From assembly GCA_919901855.1 (NCBI GenBank), contig CAKKQC010000063.1, forward strand, positions 15,153 through 79,152: DNA of 64,000 nucleotides, in the 5' to 3' direction. The position numbers and the translations under genes were made by a program. Origin of the DNA: a bacterium (lineage in GTDB: Bacteria > Oederibacteriota > CAKKQC01). Position 1 is the first letter of the stretch. Each line of letters starts with the position of its first letter. The notes under the pieces were generated by a model. It ran no database searches, was not told the DNA's origin, and worked only from the letters and a program-made list of their open reading frames with translations. Shown here one piece after another: positions 52,789-61,200 of the stretch.

Positions 52789-55700
52789 ATGGGGATGCAG
52801 TCGGCCTTCCGTGGTGTTCTTGTGTTCGCATGCGCCTCTTCCGCCATGGCCCTCGGCCCTTCCGCCACCGAGTGGAGAGACGCCCTGGGCTCGTGCGGGG
52901 CCATCGACACGATGACCCAGGCGCCGGCCTGGGCGCCCGTCCGCCTCAACGCCGTCCACGGGCGGTCGCGTCCCAACGGCGGCGTCGTGGTCACGAACAA
53001 GGACATCTGGGCGGTCGGGGACGCGGGCAACATCATCTATTTCGACGGGACCAAGTGGGTACAGCAGGCCGCGCCGGCGGCCATGGATCCCCTGACCGCC
53101 TTGCGCGCCGTCTTTATCTATCAGTCGAATGTCACCGTCGGCGCCGACCAGGTCGCCGGATGGGCGGCCGGGGATCACGGCACCGTCCTGCGGCTGACAG
53201 AAAACACTCCCGGAAGCTACGTCTGGAAGTGCGAGAACTGCCCCGTCGACTGCGGACCCCCGCCGACGGTGACCACCGGCGGAGGCGGGTTCAACCTTTG
53301 CGCAACCGTGTACGACATCTTCCCTTCGGACTCCAACGACGTGAACGCGCCGGTCTTTTTCACCGGCGAGGCCCAATGCCGGTGGTACCCGGACGGGAGC
53401 TGCCAGGCGCCCTTCGGGGACGCGATGACTCTCTTCTTCTTCAAACCCGGGATGGCGGGTTGGCAGGAGGCCTGGGGCAACAGCGCTTGCGCGTCCGCGC
53501 CGTACTACATCGCCGACGCCTCGTGGATCAACGCCTATAACTGCACGAACGGCGTCACTTTCACCGGAGTCATCTCGCAGGCCACGGCCGGGATGGGGAC
53601 GGCGGGCGGCGCGCTCGACAGCGGCTACCTCCGGTTCAGCACCGGCCTCACCGGCAACCAGTGGGCCCCGTTTCCGGCGAGGTTCACTACTTCGGGTTGC
53701 GCATACGAGCCCGCGTACTACACGTCGGCCATGTTCGGCAAGTGGGCGGTCGTCATGGGCGACGCCGCGGGCGTGTGCTGGAACCACTCCTCCCCCTCCG
53801 GGGCGGCCGTAAACGCGACGAACATGTTCGTGTACAACCAGTTCTCGGGCGGCAACCCCGTCTACGCGCTCCGGTCCGGGCTGTCGGCGGCCATGGACGC
53901 CACCTGGGGCTGCGTCCGCAAACTCGCTTCCGTGCCGGCCTGGGGCTACGGGATCGGCGTCGGCCACGGCGCCGCGGGGGGGGCCGACGTCGGCATGGAC
54001 CGGACCGGCGTCGCGCCGAACGCCTACTTCGCGCTCGTGAAGTGGACGGACACCAACCGGCTCGTCCAGCCCGAGGACCCGACCTCGCCCAACAGCGTCC
54101 TCTATGAACAACAACCCGGGTGCGCCTCCGGCAACTGGCCGGGCCTCAACGGCGTCTTCATCTCGGCGTACAACGAGGCGTGGGCGGTCGGCGAGGGCGG
54201 CAAGATCATGCACTGGGCCGGCCCCACCGTCCAGCCCGCCAAGCTCGAGTGCGCGCTCAGCCTCTCCCCCTCCGGAGCGATCCCCCCCGGTACCCTGTTC
54301 GATGTCGTGCTCACGGTGACCAACACCGGCGAGGCGGGGCTCGCGAACCTGCTCAAGGATCTCGTGATCACGCCGCCGTCGTCCGCCGGCCTCGTCTGCG
54401 GCCCGTTCTGCTCGACGATCTGGTGCGACTTCACCTCGCCCTGCCCGGTCAGCCTGCCGCCCAGCGGGCCGGCGTACTTCACCTGGACCTTCAGCATGAC
54501 GGGATGCGGGACCGGAATCAGCTTCACGGCGTCGGTGTCGGGTCTCGACCTCTTCGGCAACGGCAACGTGTGGACCTCGACCCAATACATCATCGGCTCC
54601 GAGCCGCTGACGCTCACCGTCACGACCTGGCACACGCCGGCCGCCGTCACCGCGGGAATCCCGGTCACCTTCGCGATTGTGGTTTCCAATGCGACGTCGG
54701 CCACCGCGAACAACGCCGTGATCGTGGATACCCTGTCGCCCCTGCTCCAGGGCGTCGTGCTCGACGGGCCTCCGGGATTCACTCCCGTGGTGGCGGGCGC
54801 GATCGTTTCCTGGGAGGCCACGGGCCCGACTACCATTCCGCCGGGCGTGTCATTCACCTTCTCGGCGACCGGACAGTTTTCCGCCACCTGTACGGCGAGC
54901 TCGATCTCGAACGTCGGATTCGCCCGTGCCGACGACGGATGCGGCAACATCGTCGGGAAGGCTTCGGGCGCGGACGCCTTCACGATACCCGGCCTCGCTG
55001 CGCCCGCGCTCACGGTCACCATCTGGCACGTGCCCGCCTCGCCGTCCCCGGGAACGATCGTCGCCTACACGATCCAGGTCCTTAACACGGGCACGGCGAC
55101 CATCACCAGCCTGACCGTGGTGGAGACCCTTCCGCCCGAGCTTGCGGACCCGGTCGCCTGGCCGGCGTCGCTCGGCGTCACCCCCGGCTGGGCGGGGACG
55201 ACGACAATCTTCACTTGGAACGGCCCCATCAGCCTGTTGCCCGGGACGTCCGCGGCCTTCTCGGTGTCCGCCTACGTTCCATCCACATGTGTGTCCGCCA
55301 ACGTGACCAACCGGGGCTGGGCCCTCGGCAGAACGACGTGCTCCTCCAGCCCGATATCGTCCTCGTTCGACACGTTCGTCGTGGCGCCCCTGGCTCTGCC
55401 AGCCCTGGACGTGACCGTGAGCCACCTGCCGGACCCGGTCGTCGCGGGCGACCAGATCGTCTACACGATCGACGTCAGGAACACGGGCGCGGCCACGATC
55501 ACGAACCTGCTCCTCGTGGACACGATGCCCGCCGGGCTCCTCGCCCCGACGGAGGGATTCACGCCCGCCCCGTTCACGTTCTCGGCCACCGGACGGGTCT
55601 TCTCCTGGCAGGGGACGGGGTTCACGCTGTTCCCGACGAATACCATCTCGTTCACCGCCTCGGGCTTCGTCCCGTCGGGATGCTCCGGCGCCTCGATGGC

Positions 55701-56502
55701 CAACCTCGCGTGGTCGCGCGTCGTCACGGCGTGCGGCACCGGCCAGACCATCCAGGCCGTCTCTGGCGTCGACAGCGTCCCGATCCCGGGCCAGATCGCC
55801 GGGGCGATCGCGGTCGAGAGCCAGCAGGAGGTCCCGGGCCGCTACTTCCTGACCGTCACGCTCACGATCACGGACACGGGTTCCTCGTGGATCAACCGGA
55901 TCATGCCCGCGACCGACCTCGTCATCACGCCCTCGGGCCCGGAGACCGTCAAGGTCAGCGGCCCGTCCCCGACCGCCTATCTCGACGCGCTCGCCCCGAT
56001 CCCGGGCACCTCCGTCAATCCCTGCCAGGTCTCGTTCCGGTGGAACTACCGGTCCACGACGGTCACGCCGATCACGATCACGGCCCTGGCCACCGGCGAG
56101 ATCTGCCCGGCCCCCATCAGCTTCTCGGACTCCTCCAGCGGGTGCGCGGCCCAGGCCGGCGGGACCACCTGCACGTTCAGCGCCTCGACGGTCACGTTCT
56201 TCAACGACTCCGGCAACCCGGGCGACTACGCCCTGAACCGCAACCTGTTCCGGGGCCGCACCGAGACGCTGACCGTGACGTTCACGCTCCCGGAGACGAC
56301 GGACGTGTCCCTGATCGTCTACAACTCGGTCGGCCAGAAGGTGAAGACGCTCATGAAGCGCGTCGTCGCCCGCCGCATGGCGCAGATGCTCGAGTGGGAC
56401 GGCACCAACGACGACGGCGAGCGGTGCGCCTCCGGAGCCTATTTCGTGCGGCTCGAGACCGCGCACTGGGTCAAGACCAAGAAGGTCGCGCTCGTAAAGT
56501 AG
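52789..56502 (+). CDS. Large secreted protein: Cys-rich propeller-like N-terminus, DUF11-like repeats, FlgD-type C-terminus
   Basis: 1237 aa. Signal peptide (LVFACASSAMA). Residues about 25-480: repeated WAVGDAG-type strands (DIWAVGDAGNIIYF, VAGWAAGDHGTVLRL, EAWAVGEGGKIMHW), a beta-propeller-like pattern, with many cysteines (KCENCPVDC, QCRWYPDGSC). About 485-1130: five DUF11/CARDB-like repeats beginning LSLSPSGAIPPGT, TVTTWHTPAAVTAG, TVTIWHVPASPSPG, VTVSHLPDPVVAGD and the last near 1000. About 1150-1237: FlgD Ig-like domain (SLIVYNSVGQKVKTLMKRVV, GAYFVRLETAHWVKTKK). ATG starts seven bases after TATCCT. Third cargo-type exoprotein here, with no PorV-like gene beside it. Confidence 0.85.
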   Translation: MGMQSAFRGVLVFACASSAMALGPSATEWRDALGSCGAIDTMTQAPAWAPVRLNAVHGRSRPNGGVVVTNKDIWAVGDAGNIIYFDGTKWVQQAAPAAMDPLTALRAVFIYQSNVTVGADQVAGWAAGDHGTVLRLTENTPGSYVWKCENCPVDCGPPPTVTTGGGGFNLCATVYDIFPSDSNDVNAPVFFTGEAQCRWYPDGSCQAPFGDAMTLFFFKPGMAGWQEAWGNSACASAPYYIADASWINAYNCTNGVTFTGVISQATAGMGTAGGALDSGYLRFSTGLTGNQWAPFPARFTTSGCAYEPAYYTSAMFGKWAVVMGDAAGVCWNHSSPSGAAVNATNMFVYNQFSGGNPVYALRSGLSAAMDATWGCVRKLASVPAWGYGIGVGHGAAGGADVGMDRTGVAPNAYFALVKWTDTNRLVQPEDPTSPNSVLYEQQPGCASGNWPGLNGVFISAYNEAWAVGEGGKIMHWAGPTVQPAKLECALSLSPSGAIPPGTLFDVVLTVTNTGEAGLANLLKDLVITPPSSAGLVCGPFCSTIWCDFTSPCPVSLPPSGPAYFTWTFSMTGCGTGISFTASVSGLDLFGNGNVWTSTQYIIGSEPLTLTVTTWHTPAAVTAGIPVTFAIVVSNATSATANNAVIVDTLSPLLQGVVLDGPPGFTPVVAGAIVSWEATGPTTIPPGVSFTFSATGQFSATCTASSISNVGFARADDGCGNIVGKASGADAFTIPGLAAPALTVTIWHVPASPSPGTIVAYTIQVLNTGTATITSLTVVETLPPELADPVAWPASLGVTPGWAGTTTIFTWNGPISLLPGTSAAFSVSAYVPSTCVSANVTNRGWALGRTTCSSSPISSSFDTFVVAPLALPALDVTVSHLPDPVVAGDQIVYTIDVRNTGAATITNLLLVDTMPAGLLAPTEGFTPAPFTFSATGRVFSWQGTGFTLFPTNTISFTASGFVPSGCSGASMANLAWSRVVTACGTGQTIQAVSGVDSVPIPGQIAGAIAVESQQEVPGRYFLTVTLTITDTGSSWINRIMPATDLVITPSGPETVKVSGPSPTAYLDALAPIPGTSVNPCQVSFRWNYRSTTVTPITITALATGEICPAPISFSDSSSGCAAQAGGTTCTFSASTVTFFNDSGNPGDYALNRNLFRGRTETLTVTFTLPETTDVSLIVYNSVGQKVKTLMKRVVARRMAQMLEWDGTNDDGERCASGAYFVRLETAHWVKTKKVALVK

Positions 56503-56505
56503 GCC

Positions 56506-56925
56506 GTGAAGAGCCACCGCGCGGAACTGACCTTCACCATCCCCACCCGCCGGGCGTTCGTCCGCATCACGGACCGGGTCAGGGACGCCGTGCGGGATTC
56601 CGGCGTCCGCGAGGGACTGGTCCTCGTGAACGCCATGCACATCACGGCCTCGGTCTTCATCAACGACAACGAGACCGGCCTGCACGCCGACATTGAAGCC
56701 TGGCTCGAGAAGCTGGCGCCCGAGAAGCCGTGGGCGCAGTACCGGCACAACGAGACGGGCGAGGACAACGCGGACGCGCACCTCAAGCGCACGGTCATGG
56801 GACGCGAGGTCACGATTGCGATCACGAACGGCGACCTCGACCTCGGCCCCTGGGAAGAGGTGTTCTACGGCGAGTTCGACGGGCGCCGCAAGAAGCGCGT
56901 GTTGATCAAGATAATCGGAGAGTAG
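56506..56925 (+). CDS. yjbQ: YjbQ/UPF0047 family protein (secondary thiamin-phosphate synthase-like)
   Basis: 139 aa, standard length. Seen: [37 protein letters not shown] and the conserved histidine/asparagine block [20 protein letters not shown]. Members have weak thiamin-phosphate synthase activity; physiological role is uncertain. GTG start three bases after the stop of the giant exoprotein gene, so probably read-through transcription rather than shared function. The next gene converges on it 66 bases downstream. Confidence 0.92.
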   Translation: MKSHRAELTFTIPTRRAFVRITDRVRDAVRDSGVREGLVLVNAMHITASVFINDNETGLHADIEAWLEKLAPEKPWAQYRHNETGEDNADAHLKRTVMGREVTIAITNGDLDLGPWEEVFYGEFDGRRKKRVLIKIIGE

Positions 56926-56991
56926 GCGCCCGTCGTTGAATCATGCTTCGCACCAATTCCGGGCGCACTTCGGCGCGCCACCCCGCCGTCG
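56926..56991. other. Convergent intergenic gap, 66 bases
   Basis: Between yjbQ and the second PorV-like gene. GCGCCCG near 56928 can pair with CGGGCGC about 31 bases later, but there is no U-tract, so it is not a convincing terminator. Nothing else seen. Confidence 0.4.
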
Positions 56992-58218
56992 CTACTTCGC
57001 GGTAACGCTTTCCAGCCAGGTCCTCAGCTCGGGATTCTCGGGATGCAGCTTGAGCGAGTAGCGGAAAGACTCGATCGCCTTCGCCCTGTTCCCGTCCGCC
57101 CAGAGGCAATTCCCGGCGAGTTGCCAGCCCTGCCAGTGCCCCGGCGCCCGCTTGAGGAGCGTCCGGAGTTTCGCCAGCGCTCCCTTCCGATCCCCGGCGG
57201 CGGCCAGCGCCTCCGCCTCCGCGAAGAGCGCGTCCTCGCTCCCGGGCCGCGCGGCGCCCGCGGCGGGGGCCGCCGCGACGGCGGGCGCCGCTGGCCCCAC
57301 GCCGTACACGAGCGAAACCCGGTGGCTGACCATGAGCGTGCCGAACGGCTGGTAGGCGTAGTCCAGCCCGAACCTCGCGATGCGGAATCCCACGCCTCCC
57401 GTCACGCCGGTGAGTCCGGTGAGCCCGGTGATATTCGACCGCCACTTGTAGCCCGCCCGCAGGACCAGGAACGGGGCCGCCCAGACCTCGGTCCCGACCG
57501 CGGCCCACGGGATCCGGTCCACGAACCCGTAGCCCCCGTCGGCGGCCACCCGGATCCGCCCGGGCGCCGTCCACGCCAGCCCGGCCCGCGCCTCGGCGGG
57601 GAGCCCGAAGCCGCCCTGTGCCGAACCGAGGTTCCGGATCGCCCAGCCCCCCGTCAGACCGCCGTCTATCGGCACGAGGCCGCCAATCCCCAGGCCGAGC
57701 AGCATCCCGGCCGCGGACTCGCTCACCGCCACCGCCGAAATCCCGGTCCATCCCCGTCCGCCGAGCCAGGAGGGATTCCGGAAGCCCACCCCCCCGGAGA
57801 TCGCCATGTCCGAGAGGCTCGCGACCCGCTCCTTCACGCCTTCCTCGTTCCGCACGTCGTAGGAACCGAAGTTCAGCGAGGCGATGCTCGCCCCGAACGT
57901 CGCGCGTCCGACGGGCGCCGCCACCCCGAGGTAGCTGATCCCGATCCCGGCATCCAGCGCGTCGTGCGTCGCCACCGCGTTGACACCCCCGAGCTGGCCC
58001 AGCCCGCCGGGATTCCAGTACAGGCAGCTCGCGTCGTCGGCCACCGCCGTGAAGGCCTCCCCCATCCCGACGGCCCGGGCGCCGACGCCCTGGACCAGGA
58101 AGGCCCCGCGCAGGAGCCGCGCGTCCGGAGTGGCCGTGCCGAGCAACGTGGAGGCGGCGGCACCACCGGCGCACGCGGCAGCCGCCATAGCCACAAGGAG
58201 GCGCCTGAACGTGATCAT
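56992..58218 (-). CDS. PorV/PorQ-like outer-membrane barrel with C-terminal TPR
   Basis: 408 aa. Signal peptide (FRRLLVAMAAAACAGGAAA), then LLRGAFLVQGVGARAVGMGE and TAVADDASCLYWNPGGLGQL, the PorV/PorQ opening, and barrel strands ending FGLDYAYQPFGTLMVSHRVS. After a Pro/Ala linker, the last 100 residues form TPR repeats (ALAKLRTLLKRAPGHWQG, AIESFRYSLKLHPENPEL), probably periplasmic. ATG overlaps the stop of the second giant exoprotein gene (ATGA). A paralogue of the barrel at 42978-44366 but with a different tail. Confidence 0.87.
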   Translation of the reverse strand: MITFRRLLVAMAAAACAGGAAASTLLGTATPDARLLRGAFLVQGVGARAVGMGEAFTAVADDASCLYWNPGGLGQLGGVNAVATHDALDAGIGISYLGVAAPVGRATFGASIASLNFGSYDVRNEEGVKERVASLSDMAISGGVGFRNPSWLGGRGWTGISAVAVSESAAGMLLGLGIGGLVPIDGGLTGGWAIRNLGSAQGGFGLPAEARAGLAWTAPGRIRVAADGGYGFVDRIPWAAVGTEVWAAPFLVLRAGYKWRSNITGLTGLTGVTGGVGFRIARFGLDYAYQPFGTLMVSHRVSLVYGVGPAAPAVAAAPAAGAARPGSEDALFAEAEALAAAGDRKGALAKLRTLLKRAPGHWQGWQLAGNCLWADGNRAKAIESFRYSLKLHPENPELRTWLESVTAK

Positions 58219-61200
58219 CGTTTCACGACCACCTTGACCGCCGCGAACTTCTGGATCCGGCCTGACGAAAGCGCCGCCGTGACCCGCAGCAGGTAGGGCC
58301 CCGGCGCCCACGCGCGGACCCCCGTGATCACGAGGGACCCGTCCGCCGCCATGACACCGGCCCATGCGCCCTGGTACGCGCGCGCGGGCGCCATGTTGAA
58401 CACGTCGACGTCCACCTTCACCGCGTCCTCATCCAGCTTCAGGAGGACCGTGATCCGGTCCCCCCCGGCCGGATTCGGGAAGACGATGACGGGCTCGTCG
58501 CCCAGGCTCGTGATCGTCTCGTCGACCGTCGCCTGGGCGCCGACCGGCCTTCCGTCACCCGAGTCCGTCCCCGAAACCGACGGGGTCAGCGTCAGGACGC
58601 CGGCCCGGTCCGCCCGGACCTGCCACACGAACGTCCGGGAGGCCCCGGCCGCGATCGTGACCGGCCCCGGGGGCGTCGGGGCGCCCAGCGCGTGGGCCCG
58701 GGTGGGGTCGCCGAGGCCAAGCGACGGCAGCACGTTCACCGCGGCGGCCGCGCCGCTGTTCGTCACCGTGAGGAACACGCCGAACGTGCCCCGGGTCCGG
58801 ACGGACCCCGGTGAAGTGCCGGCCCGGGCGGAAAGCACGACCCAGGACGCGTCGACGCCCCGGGCCGCCGCCGTGCCCAACGCCCTACCGAGCCCCGCAT
58901 CGGTGCCCGTAGCGGTCGCCGTCAGCACGATAGGTCCGGCGCCGGACACGCTAAGGGTCCAGACGAAGGTCTGGGACCCGCCCGCCGGAATCGTGACCGG
59001 CCCGGATGGTCCGTCCATGACTTCCAGCGGGCCTCCCGCGCCGCCCGTGTAGAGCGTCGCCGTGACCCCGGCGGCGTCGGCGCCCCCCGGATTCGCCACC
59101 GTGACTTCCACCGTGATCCACCGGCCCACCACGGGCGGCAGGGGCGCTATCGCGATCGCCGTGCTCAGGGAAGCCGGCAAGCGCAGATCGAGCGCCAGGC
59201 TGGCGGCGGAGGCGAGCGGGCTCCCAAAGAAGGCGTCCGTGCCGTTCGAGGCAACCGCCAGCACCGGCGTCCCCGCTCCGTTGACCGAGTAGGTCCACGC
59301 GAACGTCTGGGCGGCGCCCGGCCCCAGGACGACCGGCCCGGCCGGCACGGGTCCCGCCACCAGCGCGAGCTGGCCGATCCCGGCCGCCGGATTCGCCGGC
59401 ACCCCGACGCCGTTCGCGGTCTGCGCCCCGTCATTCGTGACGGTGTACGACACCGTGATCCAGCCGCCGGTGTAGGCGGGGACGGGGCCGGACGCCAGCG
59501 CCGAATACATCCGCGCCGGCTGGGCGGTCACGACGGAGACGGTGCCGACCGCCACGCGCGGCTGCCCGGTCGCGAGCTCGACCGCCGTGATCGTGACGGA
59601 GAACGCCACGGTGCCGGCCCCGGACGCGCTGAAGGTCCAGACGAACGCGTGCGACTGGCCCGGGGCCAGCCCCATGCCGAAGGACGGGGACGGCCCGATC
59701 TGGGTCACGAGTCCCGCTCCCGACGTCACCTGGAGCGCCGCCGCGAACGTGGCATCCGTCCAGCTTCCCGTGTTCGTCACCGTCATGACCACCGTCGTCC
59801 AGGACCCGACGGGCAGAAGCGCCGGCGTGGCCGCGATCGCCCCCGCCAACGGGGACGCCGTCATCCGGTAGTTCACGCTTCCCGACCAGACATCCGTCGG
59901 CGCCGAGCCGCGCACTCGCAGGTAGTAGGTCTGGGTCGCCGCCGCCGTGTAGTCGAGACTGAACTGCCAGGAGCCGCCGCCGTCGTCGTCCGATTGCACC
60001 AGGGAGACGCCGGCCGCATCGCTGTACAGGTCGGCCGCCGGGTCGCCGCCGCTGCTGCCAATTGAGTCGAAGTGGTACGTGTTGCCCGCCACCATGTTGA
60101 TCCGGAACCAGTCGTTGGGGTCCCCCAGCAGGCCGTTGAGGATGTGCAGGCCATGGGCCTGGGTCAAGGACGCCGGCACGAGGACGCTGCCGCCGGCGCT
60201 GGCGTCGTCGGCCGGGTCATAGGCGTCGAGCCCGCCCGAGGCGGCGAGCACGCTTACGGTGGAGGCCGCCGACACCGGACTGCCCGTCCCGGAATCCACG
60301 CCCGCCGCCGTCGCGGTGAACCACACCAGTCCGGTCCCGGACACGCTGTACGTCCAGGCGAAGGTCTGGGACGCGCCCGGCGCCAGCGTGACCGGCCCCG
60401 CCGGGACCGGTCCGGCCTCGTAGGTCACCCAGCTCCCGCCCGAGTTGATCTGGATCGCGGGCACGACGCCGGTCACGTTCGAGCTTCCGTAGTTCGTCGC
60501 CGTCAGCGCCAGCGTCACCCACTGGCCCGCGCCGGCCGTGCCCGGGGTGGCCTTCAGCGAGGCCGCGAGTATGACCGTCGGGGTGAAGACGACCTGGTCC
60601 ACCCAGCCCGCATCCGCCCCGGTCGTCACGCTCCCGTCCTTCGAGTACTGCCAACGCAGCGTATGCGCCCCCGCCGGTATCGCAAACGTCTTCTGCGTCC
60701 ACGCCACGCTGCCGCTGATCGCCCCCGCCTGCGGCGTCCCGTCGATCAGGAACGTCAGGTAGTCGAACCCGGACTCCGAGTCTACGCGCCAGTAGAACGT
60801 CAGGGCGCCCGGCCCCGTCACCGTCGTCTGGAGATAGCAGCTCTGGGAGTTGTTGATGTCCCCGCTCTGCGCCGCGTCGCCGCCGAAGTAAGTGACCGCG
60901 GTCTCGGGGAACCAGTTCGCGTTTCCCCCCGTCGTCCAGGCCAGGGGGACGTTGTCCACCGCCTCCCCCAGCGTCAGGGCGCCCGCGACGGTCGCCGACG
61001 CCGAAACCGAGACCCCCAACCCGGACCCCGTGTCGGTGCCGGCGGCGGTCGCCGTGAATGCGATCGTGCCAAAGCCGGACACGCTGTACGTCCACAGGAA
61101 CGTCTGCGCCCCGCCCGGTACGAGCGTCACCGGCCCCGGCGGCACGGGCCCGCCCTCGGGAACCACCAGCGCGGAGCCCGCGTTGATCTGCACCGCGGGC

